Positions 9,843 through 19,166 are shown, counted from the first letter of the stretch. The stretch: DNA of 64,000 bases from Corynebacterium sp. 13CS0277 (GCF_002994655.1 NZ_PPDL01000014.1:26936-90935), one strand, 5' to 3'. Made by a program: numbers and translations. Notes: generated from the letters alone by a model not told the origin.

Positions 9843-11915
9843 TTACTCGGCGGGCTTGGCGGTGATCTTCAGGAGTTCGGTGCCGGTGCCAACGGTGGTC
9901 TGTGCCTCGTTGGCCTTCTCGACGTCAGCGAACTTCTTGTAGTTGGTGACGAGCACCGGGGTGATGGTCGGGTAGCCGGCCTTCTCGATCTCAGCGGTGT
10001 CGAAGGTGATGAGCTTGTCGCCCTTCTTCACGCGCTGCTTGCGCTCGACGTGGGTGGTGAAGCCGTGGCCGTCCATCTGGACGGTGTCGACACCGACGTG
10101 GATGAGCAGCTGCACACCGGAGTCCAGGTTGAGGCCGACGGCGTGGCCGGACTTCTGGATGGTCATCACGGTGCCGTCTTCGGGGGCGTAGACGGTGTCG
10201 CCGGTGGGCCAGATGCCCACGCCGTGGCCGACAGCGCCGGAAGCGAAGGCTGCGTCCGGAACCTCATCGAGCGGGATGACGGTGCCTTCCAGCGGTGCGG
10301 ACACGAGGGTCACGGCACCCGGAACCAGGGCCGGCTTGACGGGCTTCGTCGCGGTCGCGGTGGCAGCACCAGCAGCGGCGGCTGCGGGGGCAGCTGCAGC
10401 CTCGGCGGGAGCCTCAGCTGCGGCCTCGGCCGGAGCGTCCTCGGCAGCGGCGATCTTGGCGAGATCGTCAGCCTTCTCTTCCTTCGAGCGGTAGTCGAAG
10501 AAGACGGTGAGCAGGAAGGACACGGCGAAGGCCACGGCGATACCGATGGCGTAGCCGCCCCACGGGTCCATCGCAGGGATGGTCAGCAGAGAGGTGAAGA
10601 CGAAGGCGTTGGCCTTGACGTCGAACAGGCCCATGACGATACCGCCGGCTACACAACCGGGCAGCAGACGGTAGTAGGTCTTACGGAAGCGCAGCAGCAC
10701 ACCGTAGAGAGAGGGCTCGGAGATACCGCCCAGCAGGCCGGCGAGCATGCCACCCATGGACACCTGACGCATCGTGGCGTTGCGCTCCTTGATGGAGAGC
10801 ACCAGCACGCCGGCGACGACGCCGAAGCAGGCGAAGTTCCAGGCACCCATCGGGCCCTGAATGAAGTCGTAACCCAGGGTGTTGATGTTCTGGATCATGA
10901 TGGCGTTGAGCGGCCAGTGCAGACCCAGCGGCACCAGGAAGGGGTACAGGCAGGGGATGATGACGGCGAGCACGAACGGGTTGAAGTCGTTGACTGCAGC
11001 CAGGAAGTTGGAAATACCGTTGCCGACGCCGATGCCGATGGGGCCGAAGATGAAGGCGGTGGCCGGGATCATGACGAGCATCGAGAAGAACGGCACGAAG
11101 ACCATGTGCACGGCCTGGGGGATGATCTTCTTGAAGGCGCGCTCCACCCACAGCAGGGCGATGGCGGCGATCAGCGGCGGGAACACCTGCCCGCCGTAGT
11201 CGTTGATGACCATCGGCAGGCCGAAGATGTGGTAGGTGTACACCGTACGACCAGCGGCCTCGGACGCCTGCGCGAACTGGGTCGCGTAGTCCGAGTCGGA
11301 GAACTTGAGGAACTCCGGCGTCATCAGGGCTGCGGGGATCGCAGCGCCGACCCACTCGTTGGCGCCGAGCTTACGGGCAGCACAGGCGCCGACCATGATC
11401 GGCAGGAAGTAGAACACCGAACGCCACATGGCGTGCATGAACAGGTACGTCGGCGGCTGGGTCTCCGCGCGGAAGTCCTGCCAGCCGAAGGTGTCGGCCA
11501 GCACGAGCATGGTGATGATCAGGGAGGCGCCCAGCAGGGCCCACAGGATCGGGCGGAAGGTGTCGGAGAGCACCTCGAAGCAGTAATCCACCCAGGAGTA
11601 CTTGCCACGGACGCCGCCGTAGTCCTTGCTGTTGGAGCGTGCCTGGGTCTCACCGTCGCCCATGCCGGGCTGGTCCTTGATGCCCTTGTAGTAGTCGGCC
11701 ACGCCGCCACCCATGATGACCTGGAGGCCGGTGGAGCCCTGCGGGACGACGCCGAGGACGTCCTCGTTGTTGTCGAGGGCGTCGATGTCTGCCTTGGACT
11801 GGTCTGCAAGCTGGAAGCGCAGACGAGTCGCGCAGTGAGTCAGGCTGACGACGTTGTCAGCGCCGCCAACCTTGTCGAGGATAAATTGCGACGTTGTCGC
11901 AACATTTGTCGCCAT
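9843..11915 (-). CDS. ptsG: PTS glucose permease, EIIBCA
   Basis: 690-residue membrane permease of the phosphotransferase system that imports and phosphorylates glucose. Domain order is B-C-A. EIIB carries the phospho-cysteine at residue 28 in LTHCATRL. EIIC carries family stretches such as LPIMVGACAARKLGANEW and QNINTLGYDFIQGPMGAW. An Ala-rich linker follows, then EIIA with the active histidine in IHVGVDTVQMDGHGF. The sequence closely follows my memory of C. glutamicum PtsG over its full length, so glucose is the likely substrate, although sucrose and beta-glucoside EIIs share the layout. A GAAAGG stretch precedes the ATG. The gene is monocistronic, with a terminator downstream and a long upstream region. 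Confidence 0.93.
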   Translation of the reverse strand: MATNVATTSQFILDKVGGADNVVSLTHCATRLRFQLADQSKADIDALDNNEDVLGVVPQGSTGLQVIMGGGVADYYKGIKDQPGMGDGETQARSNSKDYGGVRGKYSWVDYCFEVLSDTFRPILWALLGASLIITMLVLADTFGWQDFRAETQPPTYLFMHAMWRSVFYFLPIMVGACAARKLGANEWVGAAIPAALMTPEFLKFSDSDYATQFAQASEAAGRTVYTYHIFGLPMVINDYGGQVFPPLIAAIALLWVERAFKKIIPQAVHMVFVPFFSMLVMIPATAFIFGPIGIGVGNGISNFLAAVNDFNPFVLAVIIPCLYPFLVPLGLHWPLNAIMIQNINTLGYDFIQGPMGAWNFACFGVVAGVLVLSIKERNATMRQVSMGGMLAGLLGGISEPSLYGVLLRFRKTYYRLLPGCVAGGIVMGLFDVKANAFVFTSLLTIPAMDPWGGYAIGIAVAFAVSFLLTVFFDYRSKEEKADDLAKIAAAEDAPAEAAAEAPAEAAAAPAAAAAGAATATATKPVKPALVPGAVTLVSAPLEGTVIPLDEVPDAAFASGAVGHGVGIWPTGDTVYAPEDGTVMTIQKSGHAVGLNLDSGVQLLIHVGVDTVQMDGHGFTTHVERKQRVKKGDKLITFDTAEIEKAGYPTITPVLVTNYKKFADVEKANEAQTTVGTGTELLKITAKPAE

Positions 11916-12092
11916 TAGTGCGAACCTTTCTTCTCACATGAGACCCGCAGTCCTCGCAGGCGCGGCGTTGGTGCCGAACACTGGAGTGATGTGTGCGGGG
12001 TCAGTGGGTTGGGAGGAGTCTCGACGCATCCGAACGTCACGCGAGGTTTGTGACCCAGTGCATGATTGCCCGGTTGGCAGAGAGTTATCACA

Positions 12093-12120
12093 ATAATAAA
12101 CCTAAAACCCACATTCCCAA
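12093..12120 (-). promoter_or_regulatory. Probable ptsG promoter
   Basis: On the minus strand, TTGGGA (12120-12115) and TATTAT (12098-12093) are separated by 16 bases. This would place transcription start near 12086 and give a leader of about 170 bases. A TGTGATAA stretch lies at the predicted start. The TGTGA half-site recalls GlxR operators, but the second half is not convincing. Confidence 0.45.
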
Positions 12121-12597
12121 GCATTCAGACAGCCCGCACCCAGCTTTCACCCACACCCCCACAGGTTCCCCAGCTGAAAGCCACACATTCGGAAATGAAC
12201 ATAGGGAAACACCCCACAGAACAAACCGCCAGGACACCACGCACCCCTACCCCCATTTCCACCTTTTCACTACCCCCGGGCCGCATGATAGCGCGGGTGC
12301 TGCACCTGCATAATCTTTGGTCACCAATGTGAAAAATCACACTCTGCCCACGCGAGCGCCAGCGCCCACCACGAGGCCAGTAGGCCGTCACACCCGCCCC
12401 ATGCATCACACTGCATAGCACGGCATCGTCCCAGACCACCGCCCGGAATGAACACCGTGCGAGCCCCCGCCACCGGTAGCGTCTATGCACACGCACAGAA
12501 ACCCCTTGGGCGCTGCCGCCAAAGGGGTAGTTGCGCCGGAGCTTGAGCGATCTGAGGTGTACCGAGCCACACGCCCGGCTCAGATGCCAGGCAGACA

Positions 12598-12663
12598 CCA
12601 CCGTGCGCCCGACCCCGCCGCACGAGCGCACCACCGTGCGCCCGACCCCGCCGCACGAGCGCA
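12598..12663. repeat. 33-bp tandem repeat, two exact copies
   Basis: Two exact adjacent copies of a 33-base unit (12598-12630 and 12631-12663), followed by the first few bases of a third. The unit is GC-rich and begins CCACCGTGCGCCC. It lies in non-coding DNA downstream of rpsA and is a possible site of copy-number variation. Confidence 0.85.
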
Positions 12664-12827
12664 CCACACAGCCCTCCCCTCCCCACCATGTGCAGCTGCG
12701 CACCACCGCGTCCCCGACACGCCCGCGCCCCGCATGCCTTGCGTACTGTGGGCGCCGCGGAGCCCTCGGCGGCCACCAGGACACTGCCGACACCGCAGGG
12801 CATGGCGCGTCATGGGCGTGCAGGCAT

Positions 12828-12888
12828 GCGAACACCCCCGCCGCGGTCGCACCACAGGTGGTGCTGTTGCGACGGGGGTGTGTGTTCG
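12828..12888 (-). terminator. Terminator of rpsA
   Basis: A long hairpin whose outer arms are GCGAACACCCCCG and CGGGGGTGTGTGTTCGC, with further internal pairing around an ACCACAGGTGGT core. It lies about 45 bases downstream of the rpsA stop. Confidence 0.75.
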
Positions 12889-12933
12889 CTGTGTGCGCCT
12901 GGCACGGGGTGTCAGGCGCTAGCGAGGTGCGTC

Positions 12934-14382
12934 TTAGAAGCCGGCCAGCTTCTCACGCAGTGCAGCGAGCTGCTCGTCGGAAGCCAGGGAGCCAGCCTCA
13001 ACGGTCTCCTCGGCGGCCGCGTCAGCGGACTCGGAGGAGTAGTTGGTGGCGCCAGCGTCGGCAGCCTCGGCGGCAGCGGCGCGGTGCTTCTCGATCTGAG
13101 CGGTGTGCAGCTGGTGGCGACGCTCGGACTCGGCGTAGCGGGCTTCCCACTCGGCACGCTGGGTCTCGAAGCCCTCGAGCCATTCGTTGGTCTCGGGGTC
13201 GAAGCCCTCGGGGAAGATGTAGTTGCCCTGCTCGTCGTAGGAGTCGGCCATGCCGTACTTGGACGGGTCGAACTCTTCGGTGTAGTCCTCGTCAGCCTGC
13301 TTGAGGGACAGGGAGATACGACGACGCTCGAGATCGATGTCGATGACCTTGACCATGACCTCTTCGCCCACGGAGACAACCTGGTCCGGAACCTCGACGT
13401 GGCGCTCGGCCAGCTCGGAGATGTGAACCAGGCCCTCGATGCCCTCGTCGACGCGGACGAACGCACCGAACGGCACCAGCTTGGTGACCTTGCCCGGGAC
13501 GATCTGGCCCACGGCGTGGGTGCGGGCGAAGACGCGCCACGGATCCTCCATGGTGGCCTTCAGGGACAGGGAGACGCGCTCGCGGTCGAGATCGACGTCG
13601 AGCACCTCCACGGTGACCTCGTCGCCGACAGCGACAACCTCAGACGGGTGGTCGATGTGCTTCCAGGACAGCTCGGAGACGTGCACCAGGCCGTCGACAC
13701 CGCCGAGATCGACGAAGGCGCCGAAGTTGACGATGGAGGAGACAGTGCCCTTGCGGACCTGGCCCTTCTGCAGCTGGTGCAGGAACTCGGAGCGGACCTC
13801 GGACTGGGTCTGCTCGAGCCATGCACGGCGGGACAGAACGACGTTGTTGCGGTTCTTGTCCAGCTCGATGATCTTGGCTTCGATCTCCTGGCCGATGTAC
13901 GGGTCCAGGTCGCGCACGCGGCGCATCTCGACGAGGGAAGCCGGCAGGAAGCCACGCAGGCCGATGTCGAGGATGAGGCCACCCTTGACGACCTCGATGA
14001 CGGTACCGGTAACCGGCTCGTCGTTCTCCTTGAGCTGCTCGATGGTGCCCCAGGCACGCTCGTACTGAGCGCGCTTCTTGGACAGGATCAGGCGGCCTTC
14101 CTTGTCCTCCTTGGTCAGGACGAGAGCTTCGATCTCGTCGCCAACCTCGACGACCTCGTCCGGGTCGACGTCGTGCTTGATGGACAGCTCGCGGGAGGGG
14201 ATGACACCTTCGGTCTTGTACCCGATGTCGAGCAGAACCTCGTCGCGGTCAACCTTGACGACGGTGCCGGTCACGAGATCACCATCGTTGAAGTACTTGA
14301 TGGACTTCTCAACCGCGGCGAGGAACTCCTCAGGGCCACCGATGTCGTTGATGGCAACCTGAGGGACGTTGTTGGTGGGCAT
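12934..14382 (-). CDS. rpsA: 30S ribosomal protein S1
   Basis: 482-residue S1 with four S1 RNA-binding repeats, the actinobacterial layout. The repeats can be followed through GTVVKVDRDEVLLDIG, GTVIEVVKGGLILDIG, GTVSSIVNFGAFVDLG and GKVTKLVPFGAFVRVD, each ending in a VDLDRERVSLSLK-like turn. S1 binds mRNA and helps 30S initiation on structured messages. The C-terminal 100 residues are acidic and Ala-rich, probably disordered. ATG 14382 has a GGAG stretch nine bases upstream; the frame upstream to 14433 is not family-like. Codon use is strongly biased to C/G endings, as expected for a highly expressed gene. Confidence 0.96.
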   Translation of the reverse strand: MPTNNVPQVAINDIGGPEEFLAAVEKSIKYFNDGDLVTGTVVKVDRDEVLLDIGYKTEGVIPSRELSIKHDVDPDEVVEVGDEIEALVLTKEDKEGRLILSKKRAQYERAWGTIEQLKENDEPVTGTVIEVVKGGLILDIGLRGFLPASLVEMRRVRDLDPYIGQEIEAKIIELDKNRNNVVLSRRAWLEQTQSEVRSEFLHQLQKGQVRKGTVSSIVNFGAFVDLGGVDGLVHVSELSWKHIDHPSEVVAVGDEVTVEVLDVDLDRERVSLSLKATMEDPWRVFARTHAVGQIVPGKVTKLVPFGAFVRVDEGIEGLVHISELAERHVEVPDQVVSVGEEVMVKVIDIDLERRRISLSLKQADEDYTEEFDPSKYGMADSYDEQGNYIFPEGFDPETNEWLEGFETQRAEWEARYAESERRHQLHTAQIEKHRAAAAEAADAGATNYSSESADAAAEETVEAGSLASDEQLAALREKLAGF

Positions 14383-14932
14383 AAATAGTGCTCCGAGAAA
14401 ATAGGAAGACAGGGGGTTTGCATGTGTACGCATCCATCTCCTAGACCACAGTCACCGCCACCGCCGAGGCGACCCGAAGGCCGTCAGGGCAGCGCCCGCA
14501 CCAGGGGCGCGGAGCAGCGATGTGTAGTTAAAGAGACGTGTTCGACGAACCTCGTTCCAGCCTTCCTATTTTTACCGAAAGAGATCCGCGAACAGATACG
14601 CTGCGTCAACACTACAAGCCTTCAAGCCACAATGCAAGCGCTTCCACCTGCGCATTCCCCGCGTTTCCGCTAGAGAACCCGCCACGCAAACCCGCAGGTC
14701 ACGACAAGCACCCCATCACCGACCCGCCACAGCAGTCACATCTCCCCCACCGGCCACCACCGCCGCCAACCGGCGACAAGTCCGCCTGTCAAAGAATCCA
14801 GCCTCATGGCTTGATTATTCGGACTAGCCCGGGGTGCGTCGCCGCTGCCGTGTCATCCCCGCGCCCTTCGCCAGGCCCACGCATCGCACCTGCGGGGATG
14901 GTGGCTGTGGCGACAGGGCTTAGGCTCAAAGC
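14383..14932. other. Divergent rpsA / methyltransferase intergenic region
   Basis: 550 bases without a gene. The half nearest rpsA probably holds its promoter and leader; I cannot fix it with confidence. A short palindrome GTTCG-A-CGAAC occurs at 14540-14550. The last bases hold a -10-like TAGGCT (14921-14926) for the plus-strand methyltransferase. Confidence 0.5.
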
Positions 14933-15745
14933 ATGCGCCAGACGAACCAACCCCCGATCAGTAATGAAGAATCGGTCGCCGCGAACCGCAGCTGGTGGGA
15001 CAGCGACGCCGAGGACTATCACGCCGAGCACCCCTCGTATCTGGGGGCAGAGTCCCCGTGGGGCGAGTTTTATTGGTGCCCGGAGCAGGTGCATGAAAAG
15101 GACGTGCGTTTGCTGGGAGATGTGCGCGACAAGCGGGTCCTGGAGATCGGCTGCGGTTCCGCTCCCTGCGCCCGGTGGTTGGCCCATGACGGTGCCGGCC
15201 AGGTCGTGGCGTTCGACCTGTCGGCCCAGATGTTGCGGCATGCGACGCGGGGCACCCAAATCAATCCCGGTGTCGGCCTGGTGCAGGCCGATGCGACAGC
15301 GATGCCCTTCGCGGACGATTCCTTCGATGTGGTGTTCTCTGCCTTTGGGGCGATTCCTTTCGTGGCGGATTCGGCGGGGGTCATGGCAGAGGCGGCCCGG
15401 GTGCTGCGCCCGGGTGGGCGTTTCGTGTTTTCGGTGACGCACCCGATGCGGTGGATTTTTCCCGATAATCCCGGCGAGCCGGGGCTGACGGTGTACACGT
15501 CGTATTTTGATCGCGGCGGCTACGTGGAGCGCGATCCGGACACCGGTGTGGCGACCTATGTGGAGCACCATCGCACCCTGGGCGACCGGGTCCGCGAGCT
15601 CGTTGCCGCGGGATTCGTGCTGCGGGACCTGGTGGAGCCGGAGTGGCCGGCAGGTTTCGACGAGACCTGGGGCCAGTGGTCGAAGCTACGCGGGGAGCTG
15701 TTTCCCGGCACGGCGATCTTCGTCGCGGACCTCGCCCCGAGCTAA
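14933..15745 (+). CDS. Class I SAM-dependent methyltransferase
   Basis: 270-residue methyltransferase of the UbiE/Methyltransf_11 type. The SAM-binding glycine motif is VLEIGCGSAPCARWL near residue 66, followed by the acidic VVAFDLS motif, ADATAMPFADDSFDVVFSAFG and ARVLRPGGRFVFSVTHP. The substrate is unknown. The start at 14933 has no Shine-Dalgarno, but a -10-like TAGGCT ends six bases before it, so the mRNA is probably leaderless. A similar gene lies between rpsA and polA in other corynebacteria as far as I recall. It is convergent with polA and shares a terminator with it. Confidence 0.85.
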   Translation: MRQTNQPPISNEESVAANRSWWDSDAEDYHAEHPSYLGAESPWGEFYWCPEQVHEKDVRLLGDVRDKRVLEIGCGSAPCARWLAHDGAGQVVAFDLSAQMLRHATRGTQINPGVGLVQADATAMPFADDSFDVVFSAFGAIPFVADSAGVMAEAARVLRPGGRFVFSVTHPMRWIFPDNPGEPGLTVYTSYFDRGGYVERDPDTGVATYVEHHRTLGDRVRELVAAGFVLRDLVEPEWPAGFDETWGQWSKLRGELFPGTAIFVADLAPS

Positions 15746-15768
15746 AGCCCCCTCGCAGTCACCGTCCT

Positions 15769-15814
15769 ACACTTTTCGCCCCGGAGCATCGCATGCGCCC
15801 GGGGCGAGAAGTGT
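15769..15814. terminator. Bidirectional terminator, methyltransferase / polA
   Basis: A 16-base inverted repeat (15769-15784 and 15799-15814) with one wobble lies between convergent genes. A TTTA follows on the plus side. Confidence 0.75.
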
Positions 15815-18502
15815 TTAGTGGGCAGCGGCGTCCCAGTTGGGGCCCACGCCACTGGAGACGTCGAGGGGCACCCGCAGGGAGATGGCGTGGCTCATCTCCT
15901 CCTCCACGAGGCGGGAGACGGTGTCTTTTTCTCCGGGGGCGATTTCGACGACGAGTTCGTCGTGGACCTGCAGCAGCACCCGGCTGCGGAGCTGACGTTC
16001 GGCAAGCGCCCGATCGACGCGCAGCATCGCAATTTTGATGATGTCGGCGGCGGTGCCCTGGATGGGGGCGTTGAGTGCAGAGCGCTCAGCGTTTTCGCGG
16101 GCGACCCGGTTGGCGGAGCTCAACTCCGGCAGGTAGCGACGGCGGCCGAAGAGGGTGGCGGTGTAGCCGGTGGTGCGGGCGTCGTCGACGATGCTGTCGA
16201 GGTAGCGTTTGACCCCACCGAAGCGCAGGAAGTAGTTATCCATGATGCGCTTGGCTTCGCCGGGGGCGATGTCGAGCTGGCCGGCCAACCCGAAGGCGGA
16301 CAAACCGTAGACCAGGCCGTAGCTCATGGCCTTCACGCGACGGCGAATCTCGGGGGTGACGGCGTCGACGGGAACGTCGAAGACGCGGGAACCGACGTAG
16401 TTGTGGAGGTCTTCGCCCTGGCGGTAGGCCTCGATGAGTCCTTCATCGCCGGAGAGGTGCGCCATGACACGCATTTCGATCTGCGAGTAGTCGGCCGTGA
16501 GCAGGTCCTCGTAGCCGGAACCGACGACGAACGCGGAGCGGATGCGCCGCCCGGCGGGGGTGCGCACGGGAATGTTCTGCAGGTTCGGGTCCGAGGACGA
16601 CAGGCGCCCGGTGGAGGTGGCGAACTGCTGGAAGGTGGTGTGGATGCGCCCGTCGTCGCCGACGGCTTTGATGAGACCATCGATGGTGGTCTTCAGCTTC
16701 TGGTTTTCGCGGTGGCGCAGCAGCTCATCGAGGAAGGGGTGGGGGTGGTTTTTCGCCAGCTGTTCGATTTCTTTCGCGGCGGTGGAGTACCCCGTCTTCG
16801 TCTTCTTCGTCTTCGGCATGCCGAGGGTGTCAAAGAGGACGACCTGGAGCTGTTTCGGGGAGCTCAGGTTGAGGTCCGGGGCGTCGGCCAGACGACGGGC
16901 GGCGTCCTGGGCGTCGTCGACGGCGGCGGCGAAGACGTCGCGTTCTGCCTCCAGGGCCGCGACGTCGACCGCGATGCCGGCGGCTTCCATGCGCGCGAGC
17001 ACGAGCGCCAGCGGCAGCTCCACATCCTGGTAGAGCTCGTAGGCGTCGATCTCGTGCAGCTGCATCACGAGCGCGGCCGCAAGTTCGCCGGTGGCGCGCG
17101 CCGCGCGCAGCAGGGCCTCGTGGTCCGGCATGTCGAGGAGGGTGAGCTGCCCGTCGGCGGGCTGGTCCTCCGGGAGCTCGGCGTGCAGCTGGCGCAGCAG
17201 CACGTCGGCCAGCGCATAGGAGCGCTGCCCGGGCTGCAGCAGGTAGGCCCCGAGGGCGGTGTCTTGCACGATGCCGGCAAGCTCGAAGCCACGGCCATGC
17301 AGCATGTGCCAGGTCGCCTTGGTGTCGTGCACGATCTTCGGGTGACTGCTGCCCAGCCACGCGGCGAGCGTCTGCTCGTCGTCGACGGTGATGGTGTCCA
17401 GGCTGAAAGCTTTGCCGGTGCCGTCCGCGCCGACGAGGGCCACGGCTGTGGCGTCAGAGGCTCCCGGGGTGGCGGTGCCCTCCACGGTCAGGGCGACGCC
17501 CTCGTCTTGGTGGGCGTCCAGCCACTGCGCCAGCGTGCCGGAGCCTTCAACGACGTCGAAGTCGTGGCCCGCCTCGGGCGCTGCGGTATCCCCCTCGCCG
17601 AACGCGGTCAGCACACGCTCCCGCAGGTGGGCACCGAACTCCAGGGCGTCGAACTGCTCGAAGAGGGCGATTTTGTCCATCGGCTGCCGGGCGGTGTCGT
17701 CGATGGTGACGGGCAGGGCGACGTCGCGGATCATTTCCGTCATGGTGCGGTTGAGCTTGACCTGGTCGACGCACGCCCGGAAAGAGTCCCCCACCTTGCC
17801 TTTAATCTCGTCGATGTGGGTGATCGCCTCGTCCAGGCTGCCGAACTTGTTCAGCCACTTCGCGGCGGTCTTCTCCCCCACGCCGGGCACGCCAGGCAGG
17901 TTGTCGGATTTGTCGCCGCGCAGGGCGGCGAAGTCCGGGTACTGGGCGGGGGTGACTCCATACTTTTCTTCCACCGCCTCCGGGGTGAAGCGCTTCAACT
18001 CGCTCACGCCCTTCATGGGGTACAGCACCGTCACCCGGTCGGTGATGAGCTGGAAGGAGTCCCGGTCGCCGGTGACGATGAGGGTCTCCAGGCCCTGCTC
18101 CTGCGCCGCCGTCGCCAGGGTGGCGATGATGTCGTCGGCCTCGAAGTTTTCCTTCTCCAGGGTGACGACGTTGAGCGCGCCCAGGACCTTCTTCATCAGG
18201 TCGACTTGGCCGCGGAAAGGCTCCGGGGTGGCGTCGCGTTGCGCCTTGTACTCGGGGAACATCTCGGTGCGGAACGTGTGCCGGCCGACATCGAAGGCCA
18301 CCGCCAGGTGAGTGGGTTCCTCCTGGGCGATGAGCGAGTTCAGCATGGTGATGAACCCGTAGACCGCGTTGGTGGCCTGCCCGCCGCCGGTGTTGAACTT
18401 CTCCGGGGGCAGCGCGTAATAGGCGCGGAACGCCATGGAGTGGCCGTCGATGAGCATCAGGCGGGGCGCTGCGGCGGGGGTGGTGGTGCTTTCGGTCGTC
18501 AC
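15815..18502 (-). CDS. polA: DNA polymerase I
   Basis: 895-residue PolA used in repair and Okazaki fragment processing. The N-terminal 5' nuclease domain is clear (LIDGHSMAFRAYYA, VAFDVGRHTFR, TGDRDSFQL, GVPGVGEKTAAKWL). The middle domain lacks recognisable 3'-5' proofreading motifs, as in other actinobacteria. The polymerase domain has DPNLQNIPVRT, DYSQIEMRVMAHLSGD, KAMSYGLVYGLS and QVHDELVVE. GTG 18502 is chosen because a -10-like TACAAT (18516-18511) lies eight bases upstream and no Shine-Dalgarno is present; the in-frame extension to 18562 is unlikely. Confidence 0.95.
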   Translation of the reverse strand: MTTESTTTPAAAPRLMLIDGHSMAFRAYYALPPEKFNTGGGQATNAVYGFITMLNSLIAQEEPTHLAVAFDVGRHTFRTEMFPEYKAQRDATPEPFRGQVDLMKKVLGALNVVTLEKENFEADDIIATLATAAQEQGLETLIVTGDRDSFQLITDRVTVLYPMKGVSELKRFTPEAVEEKYGVTPAQYPDFAALRGDKSDNLPGVPGVGEKTAAKWLNKFGSLDEAITHIDEIKGKVGDSFRACVDQVKLNRTMTEMIRDVALPVTIDDTARQPMDKIALFEQFDALEFGAHLRERVLTAFGEGDTAAPEAGHDFDVVEGSGTLAQWLDAHQDEGVALTVEGTATPGASDATAVALVGADGTGKAFSLDTITVDDEQTLAAWLGSSHPKIVHDTKATWHMLHGRGFELAGIVQDTALGAYLLQPGQRSYALADVLLRQLHAELPEDQPADGQLTLLDMPDHEALLRAARATGELAAALVMQLHEIDAYELYQDVELPLALVLARMEAAGIAVDVAALEAERDVFAAAVDDAQDAARRLADAPDLNLSSPKQLQVVLFDTLGMPKTKKTKTGYSTAAKEIEQLAKNHPHPFLDELLRHRENQKLKTTIDGLIKAVGDDGRIHTTFQQFATSTGRLSSSDPNLQNIPVRTPAGRRIRSAFVVGSGYEDLLTADYSQIEMRVMAHLSGDEGLIEAYRQGEDLHNYVGSRVFDVPVDAVTPEIRRRVKAMSYGLVYGLSAFGLAGQLDIAPGEAKRIMDNYFLRFGGVKRYLDSIVDDARTTGYTATLFGRRRYLPELSSANRVARENAERSALNAPIQGTAADIIKIAMLRVDRALAERQLRSRVLLQVHDELVVEIAPGEKDTVSRLVEEEMSHAISLRVPLDVSSGVGPNWDAAAH

Positions 18503-18674
18503 GGTTGGCCATTGTAGGCAATACCCCGGGATCGGCCGCAGCACCGCGCCCACCCCGCACACGACGGGCGCAGGCAGGCACCGGTGGAGGGGTCGTGTTG
18601 CACCGCCGTATGGGGCATGCGCTATGCTTGGCGAGTCGCTTGCCGGGGCACCACCCCGAAAGAGCCGTCATCTC

Positions 18675-18748
18675 GCCCCAGTAGCCCAATTGGCAGAGGC
18701 AACGGATTCAAAACCCGTCCAGTGTGAGTTCGAGTCTCACCTGGGGCA
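18675..18748 (+). tRNA. tRNA with CAA anticodon, short variable loop (tRNA-Leu by anticodon)
   Basis: 74-nt tRNA with a perfect 7-bp acceptor stem (GCCCCAG/CTGGGGC), T arm GTGAG-TTCGAGT-CTCAC and discriminator A. The anticodon loop 18707-18713 reads TTCAAAA, so the anticodon is CAA (18709-18711), decoding UUG. The variable loop is only five bases (CCAGT), whereas leucine tRNAs normally have a long variable arm. The anticodon stem ends in an A-C mismatch and the D stem in a C-A mismatch. CCA is not encoded. A terminator follows. Confidence 0.85.
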
Positions 18749-19166
18749 CATCCATCACCACCCCGGAGGTCACCGCAGTGCGCTGCGGATGGCAGCCGGG
18801 GTGGCGTGCGTTGGGGGGCACGGAGAGAACTCACAACCAGGCGAAACGTCTGATGTTTTGCGTCTCGCAGGGGGCGAACGCGCACCAACGCTTTCTCATA
18901 ATATGCGTGCGGGCGTACAATTTGCCCTAGCATGCGGAGTGCATGTTTCTCCCCCGGGCAGGCCCCCACGGCCCGCCTGCCCGACCCCCGCGCGCCGCGC
19001 CCGCACATCCACCAATCAGGCGGATGAGCTGGGACAATCCCCTCCCCCAACCACCGCACCCACGTGGCCGGTGGGGAGCTCGCCCCCTCGACTGTCGCAC
19101 ACACCGGCGCGCACCCTTGAGATGAAAAACGGCCTTTTAGCAGTGAATAAGCTAGACTCAACGACC
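18749..19166. other. Region between tRNA and ABC importer operon
   Basis: About 420 bases with no gene. It holds the tRNA terminator, a possible promoter TTTCTC-18-TACAAT (18892-18921, plus strand) and, at its end, a -10-like TAGACT (19153-19158) eight bases before the lipoprotein start. Confidence 0.5.
18758..18804 (+). terminator. Terminator after tRNA(CAA)
   Basis: Hairpin with outer arms CCACCCCGG and CCGGGGTGG (18758-18766, 18796-18804) and a second internal CCGCAG/CTGCGG stem. It starts ten bases after the tRNA. Confidence 0.7.

Larger units (their letters stand above)
11916..12933. other. Long non-coding region between ptsG and rpsA
   Basis: About 1 kb without a credible gene. It holds the ptsG promoter, a palindrome TGTGA-AAAA-TCACA at 12328-12341, a stem-loop at 12501-12528 (ACCCCTT/AAGGGGT arms), a 33-bp tandem repeat at 12598-12663, and the rpsA terminator. 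The open frame across 12125-12835 on the minus strand translates to low-complexity Arg/Cys/Trp-rich sequence and is not believed. Confidence 0.6.

Noticed and set aside
9807..11918. Long open frame antisense to ptsG
   Set aside because: It exactly mirrors the real gene, with Asp/His/Glu/Gly-rich sequence typical of an antisense shadow.
12050..12091. GlxR site in the ptsG leader
   Set aside because: TGTGA and TCACA half-sites occur but not with the required six-base spacing.
12125..12835. 236-codon open frame on the minus strand between ptsG and rpsA
   Set aside because: The translation is low-complexity, rich in Arg, Cys, Trp and Val, contains the 33-bp repeat and resembles no protein family; GC-rich DNA gives long chance frames.
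14540..14550. Palindrome GTTCG-A-CGAAC upstream of rpsA as a LexA box
   Set aside because: The spacing does not match the SOS box (TCGAA-N6-TTCGA type) and the neighbours are not damage genes.
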